Shown piece by piece: positions 1 through 11,787 of a stretch of 64,000 nt of DNA. Source of the stretch: Cordilura impudica (Eukaryota > Arthropoda > Insecta > Diptera > Scathophagidae); the NCBI GenBank assembly GCA_963682025.1, contig OY821519.1, positions 73,650,314-73,714,313 of the forward strand, written 5' to 3'. The notes beneath the pieces are model-generated. The model did not search any database. It was not told where the DNA came from and saw nothing but the letters and a program-made list of their open reading frames with translations. Within the stretch, counting starts at the first letter, position 1; each line of letters opens with the position of its first letter. Position numbers and translations under genes: made by a program.

Positions 1-847
1 AAAAAAAGAATACAAAAAACAAGTTGTAGGTGCACATTCACAAAATAAGAAATATTAAAATTTGTAATTTTGTAAAATCATGCCAAAACATTTTCGTTGC
101 ATTTTTATGTTTTGCATATATTGCCGTCACATAATGATGGTAATCTTTAGCTAAGATTTGTAATGTTAAAGATTGAAAACAGCTGTTGTTATTTTGTGGT
201 TTCTTGAACTAAATTTTTATTGAAAAAAAAAAAATAAAAAATTCTAAACAAACATAAATTTGTAGTTTCTTTTATTGCTACAATATTATTAAATTATTTG
301 TCTTGTTTTTATAGCAATAGTGTCAATGTTGCAACAATTATTTTGCGGTTTGTCTGTTAAAAAAGTTCTTTGCCTTATGTTGTCTATACGAATATACAAT
401 ATTTTCTCACAATTTTGAGACTTCAAATATGCGAGACTTAGAAGGGACAATAAAGGATGTGGTTATTAACCACAATCGCCCATACAATAAAAACAAAAAT
501 TGTGAACAAACTTTATCTCTACAACAATATAAATAGTATTGGAATACCTGTGAAATAATTCAATACATTTTTCATTATTTCTTAAGTACTTAAGAAACAT
601 GTTGCATGTTTACCAAGCACACCCGCATTTGTTTTCTCTGATTTTGTTGAAAAAAAAAAAAAAAACGAAAAGGAAACAAAAAAATTGACATGATCTTGTA
701 AATTACACAAATAAATAAACATCTTTTGTAGAGAATCATCCACAACGGTAAAGCATTTAAAAGTAGTTGAGAAATAACATTATTCAAGCCGCTAAAAAAA
801 CACGGTGATGTTTTTGTAACAGTTTTCTAATTTGTTGTTATTTTTTA
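1..847. other. Plain AT-rich DNA, no gene seen
   Basis: This stretch has poly-A and poly-T runs and scattered short open frames with no domain or codon structure that I recognise. I see no repeat family here that recurs elsewhere in the window. Confidence 0.6.
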
Positions 848-1475
848 TACCCTATACCACTATGTGGTCGGGGTATAATGAGATTGTGCTGATATTTGTA
901 ACTGCCAATCATATTTGACTTAGACCCATCTGAGTTGATTTAGCGAAGTCCGTTCGTCCGTCTGTCCGTTCGTCTGAGTGTAAGAGGCAAATTTGAATAT
1001 ATTTTGAGGAATTTTTTTACGTAAGCTTTTATCGACTATTGAAATTGGAGCAAATCGATTCATTTTCAGACCTTGTCCCATACTAATGAACATCTATTAA
1101 ACAGTAGCTCAAAAATAAATCCGTTAGGACAATTCTTAGTCACAGCCCCCATATAAAGCTAATTCCAGACCTTCACATAAATCTATAAAAATCAAAAATA
1201 TTGCACAGATTTTTCTCAAATTTGGGTTGGGTATGTTTTTGCAAAAAATAAGTTACCTTACTAAATGTGGTAAAGATCGGTCCACTTTTCGACCTAATCC
1301 ACATATAAATATGGCATCCGATAAGAACTTTCTCATATCCGAAGGCGTATAAATCAATAATAATGCCACTCAAATTTGGTTTATTCTTAATTTCTTTATC
1401 TAACTAGATGGACCTCTAAATCCATAAGATAAAGTATCGTATAGTCGGTCCTGGCTGACTATAATTTTCTCATTT
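848..1475 (+). repeat. Repeat A, copy 1 (about 0.63 kb)
   Basis: Repeat A starts with TATACCCTATACCACTATG and runs through a GTCCGTT/GTCTGTCC microsatellite-like stretch. It ends near CGGTCCTGGCTGACTATAAT and TTTTCTCATTTG. About twelve complete or partial copies of 0.75-0.8 kb occur in this window on both strands, and this one has lost part of the middle. The family carries no open frame that I believe is coding. It has neither the TC/CTAG ends of Helitrons nor obvious terminal inverted repeats, so its class is unknown to me. It is probably a non-autonomous dipteran element. Confidence 0.8.
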
Positions 1476-2084
1476 GTTTTTTATTATTTTTGTTTAAGTA
1501 ATTTCGTGGCTTGTTTATATAGCACATGCTCTACAGACATTTTTAGCACCTTCTCCATAGATTTTGTGTTAAAAATAAACCTATTTATAAACTTATTTAA
1601 CCCCTTAAGAGAAAAATGCATCGTCAATTAGCGAAGTGTATTTTTGCTGAAAACATTTTTCTTTTTTCAAATTTGTCAAAAAGCATATTTTTGAAAACAT
1701 AGTCAATACTGCGTGGTAGAGAACAAAAAAGCACTCACATAAATTCTGGCCTACGAGCAGTGTGGTGAAGAAACAATTTTAATGCCATACAGCTTTTACT
1801 TTGTATTAAGGGCGGGGTAATGTTTTTTTAAATTCTTTTTTCTGAATATACAACATATCGAGAGTGTTTTATCAAGTAAATCAGGACAAAACTGACGAAG
1901 ATACAGCATTTCAAGCGACCAGCCCTCATGCGGCATAGCGTATATGTTAAAAACTTTAAAACATATTTCTCGCAAACATCATTTTTGAAGTCCGCGAACT
2001 TCATAACTAAATATCTAATTGACCGATCCTTTTGAACATTCATACATATTTCTACATATAAATCACCAGGTAATCAATAAGAGT
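1476..2084. other. Plain AT-rich DNA, no gene seen
   Basis: I found no recognisable gene, repeat end or RNA. A minus-strand open frame of 71 codons near 1828-2043 has no domain features and is at the length expected by chance. Confidence 0.5.
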
Positions 2085-4460
2085 TTTGATGTACAAATAT
2101 CTACACGCGCAGGGGGTAAATTTCTATTTCACAATACAATCACAAAAACAACTGAAATATATAAAATAAAAAATAAAAAATTGAAAATGAAAAATTAAAA
2201 TAAAAATAAAAAATGAAAAATGCAAAAAAAAAAAAATAAAAAATTAAAAAATATATATAAAATTAAAATAAAAAATTAAAAATAAAAAATTAAAAATTAA
2301 AAAATGGAAAATGAAAAACGAAAAATTAAAAATGAAAAATAAAAAATGAAAAATTAAAAATAGAAAAAAAAATTTAAAATGAGAACAAAAAATATAAAAT
2401 TAAAATAAAAAATGAAAAATTCCAAAATTAAAAATTAAAATTAAAAAATAAAAAATTAAAAAATAAAAATTAAAAATTAAAAATTAAAAATTAAAAATGG
2501 AAAATGAAAAACGAAAAATGAAAAATGAAATAAAAAATTAAAAATAAAAAATGAAAAAAAAAATATAAAAAATTAAAAATGAAAAAATAATAAAATATGA
2601 AAAATAAAAAAATGAGAAATAAAAAATTAAAAATGAAAAATAAGAAATAAAAAATAAAAAATTAAAAAAGATAAATAAAAATGAAAAATAAAAAATGAAA
2701 AATAAAAAATAAAAAATAAAAAAATGAAAACTGAACTATATATAAAATTAAAAATAAACAAGTAAGAAAATTATAGTCGGTCTAGCCCGACCATACGATA
2801 CCCTATACCAAGGTTTAGAGACCCTATCTCTTCGGTTCAACTAATTGGATATAGCAAATTAGCATTAACCAAATTTGAGTGGTATTTTTATTAATTTTTT
2901 CGCTGCAGATATAAAAAAGTTCATATCGCATATTATATTTATATGGGGACTAGGTCGAAAAATGGTCCGATCCTGAACATATTTCGTAAAGTCACTTATA
3001 CTTTGAAAAAATATATACAAACTAAATTTGAGAAAAATCTGTGCAATATTTTTGTTTTTTGATAGTTTTAAGTGAAGATCGGGAAGCAGCTCTATATGGG
3101 GCCTATGACTAAGAATTTTCCTATAAGGATTATTTTTGAAATACTGATAAATGGATGTAATAAACACATACAGACCCAATTTGACTGAGATCTATATGAA
3201 AATTTGGATCTTATGGCAATATATGTCGATTTCATAGGGGTCATTTGTATGGGGACTAGGTCTGAACATGGATCGATTCTCACCAATTTCAACAGCGTTC
3301 ATCCCATGGACGATGGCAGCTCACATACCAAATTTCATCAAAAGACATTCATATTTGCGACCTGTAGTTTGATTAAAAGTTTACATGGACACACAGACGG
3401 GCGGACGGACGGACGGCCATTGCTATTTCCACTCAAAAATTGATTCTGAGTCGATCGGTATAATTAAAGATGGGTCTAGGACGAATATTTTTGGTTGTTA
3501 CAAACAGCAGCACATAGTCATTATACCCAAACCACATAGTGGTATAGGGTATAAAAATGGAAAATGAAAAATTAAAATGAAAAATGCAAAATGAAAAATA
3601 AAAAATTAAAGAAAATATAAAAATTAAATATAAAAAATTCAAAATAAAAAATGAAAATAAAAAATGGAAAATGAAAAACGAAAAACGAAAAATTAAAAAT
3701 GAAAAATAAAAAATCAAAAATTAATAAATTTAAAATGAGAACAAAAAATAAAAAATTAAAATAAAATATGAAAAATGACAAAAGCAAAAATTAAAATTAA
3801 AAAATAAAAAACTAAAATAAAAAATGAAAAATGCCAAAAGAAAAAATTAAAATTAAAAAATAAAAAATTAAAAAATTAAAATTAAAAATAAAAAATTAAA
3901 AAATTAAAATGAAAAATGAAAAATGAAAAACGAAAAATGAAAAATGAAAAAAAAAAAATAAAAAATAAAAAATAAAATATATAAAATGAAAAATGAAAAT
4001 AAAAAATAAAATATGAAAAGTAAAAAAATGAGAAATAAAAAATTGAAAATAAAAAATGAGAAATAAAAAATAAAAAATAAAAAATTAAAAAAGATAAATA
4101 AAAAAAAAATAAAAAATGAAAAATAAAAAATTAAAAATAAAAAATTAAATATGAAAAACAAAAAAGAAAAATGGAAAATGAAAGTTGAAAAAAATGAAAA
4201 AATTAAAAATAAAAAATGAGAAATGAAAAATGAAAAACGAATAATGAAAAATGAATAATAAAAAACGAAAAATTAACCGGTTGAAATAATAAATAATAAT
4301 AATTAGTTTTATATTAGCGGAGCCCCTACAGCTGATAGGTATAAGTGATACATAGATGACGTTTTCTGTTTGAATTTTAATAAAGTGCCATAAAAAATCT
4401 TTAATTACTAGATATTTACATATCTCCCCTGTGATCGGACTCACATGATTTTTTTTTTAC
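2085..4460 (+). repeat. Repeat D copy 1, with heptamer array and nested repeat A
   Basis: Repeat D opens with a CTACACGCGCAGGGGGTAAA motif near 2100 and closes with CCCCTGTGATCGGACTCACA and a poly-T at about 4424-4460. Between them lies a period-7 array of AAAAATN units (N mostly G, A or T). The array spans about 2158-2757 and resumes at 3557-4276, interrupted by a minus-strand repeat A. The array ends in TTAACCGGTT, followed by a unique right part (GCGGAGCCCC, then GATGACGTTTTCTG). The minus strand of the array translates to Phe/Ile/His/Ser-rich open frames, which are artefacts of the 7-base period. Confidence 0.8.
2759..3555 (-). repeat. Repeat A, copy 2 (near full length), nested in heptamer array
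   Basis: The copy reads in reverse from AAGTAAGAAAATTATAGTCG to the complement of the TATACCCTATACCAC start. The GGACGGACGG run is at about 3400-3415. Heptamer array continues on both sides, so this copy inserted into an existing array. Confidence 0.85.
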
Positions 4461-4464
4461 CAGT

Positions 4465-4946
4465 TTTTCCTACTTTTTAACAAAAAATTCACCAAAACTT
4501 TATAGCGAAATTCGGATTCTTCACTTCAAAATGCAGCCAGAAGTAAAATTAAAACGTAAAAAAACTCTTCCCGATAATCTAGGGAAACATAACACATTTT
4601 AAATGGATTCCGACTTTTTTGCTTCACATTATCCAGTAACGAGTTATGATGTTCACCGCATAACAATTTTTTTTCGAGGCGCCCCCGGAGATTCGCTGTC
4701 GCGGACTTATTCACTAACATTTTTAGTTAAACATTTTTTCAAAGATACTTCAAATATTGTGCTACAACGTGTATATAAAATATATGATCCAACATTGTTC
4801 ATATCTTCAAAAAAAAAAATCATGAAAATATGCCTTTTTCACCTTTAAAACCTTACCTCGCCCTTAATTACACAAGATTCAACACGAACAAACATGACGA
4901 TCGTTATTTTAAAATTTTTTGATTATTAATGCATTTATCATTCAAA
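4465..4946. other. Plain DNA, no gene seen
   Basis: I recognise no gene or repeat. Overlapping open frames on both strands at 4526-4848 lack domain features. Confidence 0.4.
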
Positions 4947-5313
4947 TCTATAATATCAATAGGTTAGGCGATTTCTTGTGATCGATGTTTTGTTCTACAC
5001 TTTTATCCCGATTTTGGCCAAACGTATATTATTTGAAAGGTATTTCTTTTTAGCCATTTTGCAGATTTACAGATTTTAAAACTTTTTAATTTATTTAGAG
5101 TAAATTGCATTTAAAGCTACTACTAACACATACATTAAATTATACATATGTTATATCTGTTTTATTAAATTTGTTAATGTGTTTGTGAATGAGTTTGTTA
5201 TCTTCATTCACAATAATAATATACCATAAAAGTTTTGGTTTGTGAATTGGCTAAGTTGAAAAATAAAGCTGTCTAGAAATTGCACTCGAATTTGGAGCGC
5301 TGGAATGTGCTAG
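4947..5313 (+). mobile_element. Helitron-like non-autonomous element, family H1, copy a
   Basis: The element begins TCTATAATAT..AGGTTAGGCGATTTC and ends GGAATGTGCTAG. It is flanked by A on the left and T on the right, the A|T insertion rule of Helitrons. Other copies show a CTCGAATTTCGAG hairpin about a dozen bases before the CTAG end, as expected at a Helitron 3' end. Here the hairpin is weakened (CTCGAATTTGGAG). There is no coding capacity. At least eight copies of this family lie in the window. Confidence 0.8.
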
Positions 5314-5379
5314 TTTTTATTATTCCCTGTTTCGTAAGTTGCCATATGTGTTATTACACATTCCACTTTACATATATCT

Positions 5380-6526
5380 ATATATATATATATATATATA
5401 TATAAGAGTTGCGTGACTGATCATCATCGCCCAGCTCTTGTCACCTCTCTGCGTAAAGATCCACTAGGAAGGGATTTTTAGAAATTCGTACATTAAAGGG
5501 GTAACAGCGGTCAAAAGGGGTGCAAATGGTAGCAAATCAATCTAGGTATATGGAATTTGGTGTGTAGATTTCATCTGAGAAACAAACATTGGCTCAGGAT
5601 TAATTTTCTTCTTCGAAATTTATCCATTTAAGAATTGCTAATTCTGACGTCTAGGGGAGGAAAAATTGTACGTGTGGTATCTTCTAAGCAAAGGAATCTA
5701 TATTAATTTATTAAAGAGGTAATGTCTGTTTGTTTGTTCGTAAGAGGTAATCTTCGTAACTACTGATCTGATCTTCCTGAAATTTTCACAGAGTCTTACT
5801 GCAAATATGGAAAGCGCTATACGCTATAATGTTTTAAATATTTTTAGTAGGCGTAGCACCTCCCATATAAAGTAAGTTTTTAATATTATATATTTTGAGT
5901 ACTACAATAGGGAGAGTTTTGCAAAAATGTTTAAGGTAACCTATTACTAATGTTAGTAGCTATGCCTGATATAAGCGGGATCGGATAAGTGGGCGTGGTA
6001 CCTCCCATACAAAGTAACTACTCAATATAATATGTGGCGAGTATTATGACAGAGACAGCTTTGAAAAATTGTCTTAGGTCATCATTTTTTAACGTGAATT
6101 GTCAGACAAAAAATGGGGAGGTTCGGACGAGGGGGCGTGGCAACATCATATATCTGTAGTACTGTAATAGCGAGAGCCTTGGGACTTTGCGTGAGCACTA
6201 CCATTACGATGCGGGGGAGAGACGGGTAGCGCAGCACACTGGTTTACATCTAGTATAATTTATAGTTTGTGGATTCCACTAGAAATAGAAACATTAGACG
6301 AGAGGGCCACTTTTGCAAAATTAGGATCTTAAGGGGATAAAAACGGGCCGTAAGTATAAAAGGGTAGCTTTTGTATCTTAATATCAAAGAATATTAGGAA
6401 TCTACATAGATTCCACCAAACATCGGCCAAGAATAATTTTTTTTTAGTTCGAGGAAAAACGGGAAAATGGGAAAACTGGTACTTCTCAGCAGCTAAATTT
6501 TAATTTGAAAATACATTTTCTTAAAA
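5380..6526 (+). mobile_element. Helitron-like family B, copy 1, carrying nested Helitron C
   Basis: The 5' side is a CTATATATA run followed by AGAGTTGCGTGACTGATCAT and ATCGCCCAG. The body has GGAAAAACGGGAAAATGG-type motifs. It ends at about 6526 (CATTTTCTTAAAAAAAT), where reverse repeat A begins. A second copy at 32025-32680 is uninterrupted and ends at the same junction with repeat A. The Helitron assignment rests on the TC-type 5' start and its resemblance to other Helitron 5' ends. I did not find a clean CTAG end. Confidence 0.55.
5697..6253 (+). mobile_element. Helitron-like family C, 557 bp, inserted in family B
   Basis: The element starts TCTATATTAATTTATTAAAG and ends GGTTTACATCTAG, with A before and T after. 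The body has internal near-repeats around GGGCGTGG and CACCTCCCATACAAAGTAA. A reverse-strand relative lies at about 52440-53146. The family B copy at 32 kb lacks this segment at the same point, which supports the boundaries. Confidence 0.7.
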
Positions 6527-6699
6527 AAATAAGTCAGAAAATTATAGTCGGTCTAGACCGATACTCTATACCTTGCGTTTAATTGGGTTTAGAAAATAAG
6601 CATAAATGAAGCATAATGATAAAATTTAGTATACAAGTTTCTATCAGCCATAAGATGAGTGCTGTTAAAATTCGTGAAAATCGGTCCATGGAATCGATA
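6527..6699 (-). repeat. Repeat A fragment (rearranged)
   Basis: The fragment begins AAGTCAGAAAATTATAGTCG in reverse orientation, then switches near 6605-6699 to plus-orientation repeat A sequence (TTCTATCAGCCATAAGATGA). It is broken by the H1 Helitron at 6700. Repeat A sequence resumes beyond it at 7054. Confidence 0.65.
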
Positions 6700-7053
6700 C
6701 TGGCAGATTCCAGAGCTCTAAATTCGAGTGCAATTTCTAGACAGTTTTTTCAACTTAGCCTACTCACAAACCAACACTTTTATGGTTTATTACTATTGTG
6801 AGTAAAGATAACAAACTCATTAACAAACACATTTGCAAATTTAATAAAACACACATAGTATATGTAAGATGTGTTAGTAGCAACTTTAAATTTAATTTAC
6901 TCAAAACAAAGAAAAAAATTTTAAAATCTGTAAATCTGCAAAACGGCAAAAAAGAAATACCTTTCAAATAGTATACGCTTGGTCAAAATCGGGATAAAAC
7001 GATAGAACAAATCATTGGTCACAAGAACTCGCCTAGCCTATTAATATTATAGA
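6700..7053 (-). mobile_element. Helitron-like H1, copy b
   Basis: This is a reverse-strand copy. The left end is the complement of the 3' end (CTGGCAGATTCCAG, with CTAG mutated to CCAG). The right end is CGCCTAGCCTATTAATATTA then TAGA, the complement of the TCTATAAT 5' end. It sits inside repeat A sequence, which continues on both sides. Confidence 0.75.
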
Positions 7054-7390
7054 TGATAATTTGGATATTGTGACAACTTAAATCGAATTGGTTTTGTGTA
7101 TGTTTATTACATGCATTTAACGGTTGTTCAACAATAAACCCTATAGGATAATTCTTAGTCATAGCTCCCATATAAAGCTGATTTATTTTGTATATGTTTT
7201 TGCAAAAAATAAACGAATTTACCAAATTAGTCAGGATCGGTCCATTATTCGACCTAGCTCCCCTAATAAATATAGCATCCGATATGAACCGTTTCTCTCT
7301 GCAGGAAAATGAATAAAAATGCTACTCAAATTTGGTTTATACATATTTTCTTTATCAAATTAGATAGACTTAAACGCATGGTATAAAATA
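7054..7390 (+). repeat. Repeat A fragment, right part
   Basis: This is plus-strand repeat A sequence, including the ACCCTATAGGATAATTCTTAG and ATCGGTCCATTATTCGACCT motifs. It ends near AGACTTAAACGCATGGTATA. It continues the fragment at 6605-6699 on the far side of H1 copy b. Confidence 0.65.
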
Positions 7391-8419
7391 TTTTCTAATA
7401 AAAAACTATTTTATTATAAAAAATAAATAATAAATATATATATATACATATATATATATGTATATATAAAATAATAAAAAACTAAATAAAATATATGTAC
7501 AGACATATATGCATACATAAATGCAAAAAAAAAATCAATTTTTTATTAGAACATAAAAATGTATAAAGAAAAAAAACTATTTGCTATAATTGAAAAATAG
7601 GGCCACTTTTGCCCTAGGCGCCGTAAGTTTTAATTTATAGTTAAAATAACAATAATTGGCAATTTTTTCATTTCTTTGAAGCAAAAATACTAGCATAAAC
7701 AAATTTTTTAAATAAACAACGCAACAAACAAGTTTTAGCATTTATATTTAAACGAAAAAATCATGAATTAATATTTTTTTGCACTTTCATTAAAATTAAA
7801 TTGTGTTTATGAATGGATAAATTAACTTTTCAAAAGCAAACGACAAAATTTATATTATGAAAATATTATAATAAAAATGTCATTGTGTTTATTTAAGAAA
7901 CACGTTGAAATATAATGGCTGGTTAAATTTAGTTATACAAAACAAAATTAAAAAAAAAAAAGTAAATTCAAGCAAAGCAATTTTTTCAGAAGAAGTACAA
8001 AGTTAACAAAATTATTTCATTAAGTATTTTGAAAAGCAAAAAAAAAAAACACATGAAACAGTAGTTCTATAAAACAAAAAATAAAAAAAAAAAACTGGCG
8101 ATGTCAAGAAAATTTTCTTTATATTTTTTTGTTGACCTTAAAATTTAAAAAAAATTTGTTTAGTATTGAAAGAAAGAGTGAAAAAATTTGTTTTCAAAAA
8201 AAAAAAAAAAAAAAGTAAAAAAAAAATAAATAAAAAAATAATTTCAGTCATGCGAAGGCACGTATGATTTTTTATGTCTAAATAAATATAAATATGTCTA
8301 TAAAACATAAATTAACTTTAATTTTATTTAAATAAAATTATTATTAATAAGAATATTAAATAAACATGAAGCATAAATGCTTCAGAAATCAAAAAAAAAA
8401 AACAAAGTTTCAAACATAA
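7391..8419. other. Very AT-rich DNA with TA microsatellite, no gene seen
   Basis: TA and ATAT runs lie at about 7435-7470, followed by many poly-A tracts. No coding signal is visible. Confidence 0.5.
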
Positions 8420-8632
8420 ATTCTTTTATCTAATCCGAAGAGTCCTATTCTAGCAAACAGAGAATTAATTAAGTGGGATAAGGATTTAAGACGAAGTCGC
8501 TTAAGCCGAGTTCTAATCATATTATTTTGTATGATATATTTTACTGCCTATAGTTTTTGTGCTCCCGAGAATGGAACGTACTTAAGCAGTAACAGCAGTA
8601 CTGGCAAATTTAGTGACAGATTTTTAATCTAA
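8420..8632 (+). CDS. Possible host exon fragment (speculative)
   Basis: A frame stays open for about 70 codons and ends at TAA 8630-8632. The region is visibly richer in G and C, and less repetitive, than its surroundings. The translation has a basic stretch (WDKDLRRSRLSRV), then a hydrophobic run of about 18 residues (LIILFCMIYFTAYSFCA), then a polar Ser/Asn-rich tail with two NxS/T sequons. This is the look of a signal anchor or single-pass membrane segment followed by a lumenal part. There is no upstream ATG in frame; the first is internal, at 8531. It would therefore have to be a spliced exon, and I see no convincing acceptor. Open frames of this length arise by chance in a window this size. 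I do not recognise the protein. Confidence 0.2.
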   Translation: MLLSNPKSPILANRELIKWDKDLRRSRLSRVLIILFCMIYFTAYSFCAPENGTYLSSNSSTGKFSDRFLI

Positions 8633-8990
8633 TTTGAAGCTTCAACGTATATTATTATATATTAGACAGCATGAATGAGCGCAGCTTTTGATTTAAAAAT
8701 CGGTACACATAAAATTTAGAATAGGAGGTAAAAAAAAAAAACAGAAGGTAACTATAATTTCAAAGTGGTGTAGTTTAATCAAAGATTATGAACGAAATAT
8801 TGGTTTTAGAATAATAATGAAAATTAAAAAATTATTTATTTCATTATAATGCGAATACGTTTAATTTAAATATATTTCTTAACAATTTTTTATTTTTTTT
8901 AAAGTTACGATCATCATAAAATTATCAATTTAAAGTATTAATTGTGAAGCTAGTAACTTGAAAAAGGGTTAGTATGTTCCACTAACGTTA
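8633..8990. other. Plain AT-rich DNA
   Basis: No gene or recognised repeat lies between the possible exon and the start of the satellite. Confidence 0.4.
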
Positions 8991-10060
8991 CATATTTTAA
9001 AAATATTCTGTTCTTAAAAAACATAATTTTCTTGTAAGTGTCCCCTTTCTTAAAAAGTGTGTTTTATTAAAAATTTTAATTTTCTTAAATAAGTACCTTT
9101 AATAAAATGATGCCTATTATCAAAAATACGGCATTTACTAAAAACTATCTTTGCCTAAAAAAAACATTTTTAAAAACGTTTCCCTTCTTAAAAAAATGAT
9201 TTTTCTTAGAGAAGTAATTATTTAAAATAAGCACCTTTGCTTAAAAAAGTTCATTTTCTTAAATATTAAAATTTTCTTAAAAAAGTATCTCTTCTTAAAA
9301 AAAGTATAATTTCTGAGAGAAGCCACTAATTAAAATAAGTACCTCTTATTTTAAAAGTACCATTTCCAAAAAAAGTGTTGTTTCATAAAAAATTTAAATT
9401 TTCTTAGAAAATTTCCTTTTCTTAAAAAAGTACGATTACGATTACTTAAAAAATAAAATTTTCTTCAAAACACAGCTTTTCACCAATGGTTCCCCAAAAA
9501 ATTACCTTTTCTTGAAAAAGACTATTTTCCTAAAAAAAAAAGTTCCTTTTACTTAAAAAAGTCTCTCTTCTTAAAAAAATACCTCTTCTTAGGGGAGTTA
9601 CTATTCAAAAGAAGTGCTTTAAAGAAAAAATACCTTTTCAAAAAAACAAAAAAAAAAAAAAACGTGTAGTTTCTTAAAAATTAAATTTTCTTCAAAAAGT
9701 ACCTTTTTTCAAAAAACTACCTTATCTGCAGGAATTAGATTTTCTTGAAAAACTAAATTTTCACAAAAAGTGCATTTCCTTTAAAAAAGTACAATTTCTC
9801 AATAAAGTACGTTTTCTGATAAAACATATTTTTCTTAAAAATGGATTTTTTCTAGAAATACCTTAACTTAAAAAAGTAACTATTTAACATTATATCTGTA
9901 TTTAAAAAAGTACCAATTCCTAAAAAAGTATCGTTTCTGAAACAAGTATATTTTCTTAAAATAGTACCTTCCTCATAATAAAGTACCTTTCCTTAAAAAG
10001 TAGCGTTTCTCCAATAAGTACTTTTTCTTGAAAATAAATTTTTTTTTAACCCTTTCTTAA
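8991..10060 (+). repeat. Degenerate ~18-base satellite, left block
   Basis: This is a head-to-tail array of a degenerate unit close to AAAAAGTACCTTTTCTTA. The array continues at 11788-13580 after the piggyBac derivative. Unit length drifts by a few bases and many units carry substitutions, so it is old. The unit junction TTCTTAAAAA contains TTAA, the obligatory piggyBac target. Confidence 0.85.
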
Positions 10061-11787
10061 CCCTCGGATAGACAGTGACCCAAGAGGCGTTAAACGAACT
10101 GTGTCGTCTGGCCAGACGAAATTAGGTATGGCCTATTACATTGGTGTAGTATTATGGTAGGTGGCCAAACGGTTGTTATGTGTCAGAGTATGTATGTATA
10201 TATATATATATATATATGCAAGCAATATTTACCTTCTACATAGAGAATATATGGCAAAAGGAGGTCAATAAAAATATTTTAATTTATGTGTTTTTTTTTT
10301 GTTTTATTTTGGTAATATTTTTATTTTCAGTTACAATTTTTTATTATTTTGTATATAATTTTCCAATCTTTTTTATTTGTGGCATTTGTGATATACATTT
10401 GCATGTGTAAGGCAAACGGGGTCGTCACATTGTTGACAGCGAAAACGGGTTTTTCGATGCTTGCGAGTTTCCCCCAGGCATATAGCGCACGAACCAGGTC
10501 TATATTCCTGTGGAGGCACGGTAACGGCTGCGGTTGGTGGCATCTGAAATAATATATAGATAAAAACAAGGTATAATGAATATGGTATGCGGATAACTAA
10601 CCAGGGCATAGGTTTGTTCCCTTATAAATTGAATGATTGTACGGAGCCCATAATTCCTTTATTGGTTGTTTATTCGAACCAAAAACGCCAGCAAATAACA
10701 GCAAACCAAAATATGCGTACATTTCTTTTTCGTTAGTGCACGTCCATGACTGAATTCGGCTCGGATTATCTGCATTCCATTTTTCAATAACCTCATTAGC
10801 TCTGCGAATAGTCTCTCGAACAATTATATCAACTATTTCTGGAGCCATTATTGATCTAAAAATGGCCACAGGATTGGCGACAGTTCCAGGCAGAGGGCCA
10901 CAAAGTTTCGTTCGGAGAATGTTATGCTCTCGTATACGACCTACAACCGGAATTGCATTGAGGGACCACTGTTTACCATCTCGCGACGTATAGAATTCAC
11001 CACCTTGCGTTTGGCAACAGCTACGGCCACAGGCAATGGATCTTCTTCTACATCTTCCAATTCCGAGTCACCTTCATCCGAGTCTTCGCGAATGTCATAA
11101 TCAACAACGCGCTCCATTTCCACATCAGATTCGTCTGGTACAAAATCCTAATCAAAATCTTCGTCCACGTATTGATCTTCCTCATCGCTGTTACTCATTA
11201 TATTGGCAAATCTTTGGTCTATTTTTTGCCTTACCTCCGCGGATAATTGCATATACCGCGAGGATTGATGGACGACCATGTCCATAACATCAGCGTCAGT
11301 AAAATATGTATTCATTTCCTACAACAGCAAAACACAAATAAAACTTTGCCACACAATAAAAATTTTTTTATTGAAAAGCCCACCCAATTTTTATAATTAT
11401 TTCTCAAATACGCAAAAAATTAAAATAACACTTCTCGAAATATTGCTCCGCCCTGAACGAAATTCAAACACAGACTGTAATATTAAAAGCAGCTGCACGC
11501 CTCAATACAAACGTTGAAACGAACAAGATTGAACAGGAATCACTCTTTTCCTTCAGAAAACAATTTCGTCTAGCCAGACAACACAGTTCAAATATGAAGA
11601 AACTGACTTTATTACAAAAGTTACCACTACCAACATGTAGACAATTTCTCGATTTTTTCACCGTTATTTGGAGAAAAACGAAACTTGAAAAGTCACGAGA
11701 CCGTTTGCCGATAGTGTGAAGAGTAACAAAGATATTTATGACAAAACAAGCATTTTGTCTGGCCAGACGACATAGTCTATCGGAGGG
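10061..11787 (-). mobile_element. piggyBac-superfamily deletion derivative (1.73 kb)
   Basis: TTAA flanks the element on both sides (10057-10060 and 11788-11791). The ends are inverted repeats, CCCTCGGATAGACA on the left and the complement of TCTATCGGAGGG on the right, with one mismatch in 12 bases. Subterminal copies of TCTGGCCAGACGA lie at about 10106-10119 and 11758-11769. A third, mutated copy is near 11567-11581. Inside is a minus-strand piggyBac transposase gene from which the catalytic middle is missing. The element is flanked by satellite on both sides. Confidence 0.9.
10373..11312 (-). pseudogene. piggyBac transposase, internally deleted and broken
   Basis: Reading on the minus strand there are three parts. 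First comes an acidic N-terminal region (about 11312-11020; DSDEGDSELEDVEEDP) with an in-frame TAG near 11147. Then comes the piggyBac N-terminal domain in shifted frame (FYTSRDGKQW, RIREHNILRTKLCGPLPGT, APEIVDIIVRETIRRANE, and NEKEMYAYFGLLLFAGVFGS) to about 10600. Last is a C-terminal cysteine-rich finger (CAICLG, then FRCQQCDDPVCLTH) ending at 10373. The segment that should hold the three catalytic aspartates is absent. The remaining join (about 10550-10600) looks like the end of an intron with a TTTCAG acceptor. The family call is secure. The element cannot mobilise itself. Confidence 0.85.

Noticed and set aside
2865..3443. Open frames of 66-104 codons on both strands
   Set aside because: They lie inside repeat A, and equivalents occur in other copies with frameshifts. 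There is no sign of selection for coding.
3433..4161. Several minus-strand open frames rich in Phe and Ile that look like membrane proteins
   Set aside because: They are direct translations of the AAAAATN heptamer array and recur in every array.
5377..5404. TA dinucleotide run as a regulatory element
   Set aside because: It is a simple microsatellite at the 5' end of a Helitron-like repeat. Nothing supports promoter function.
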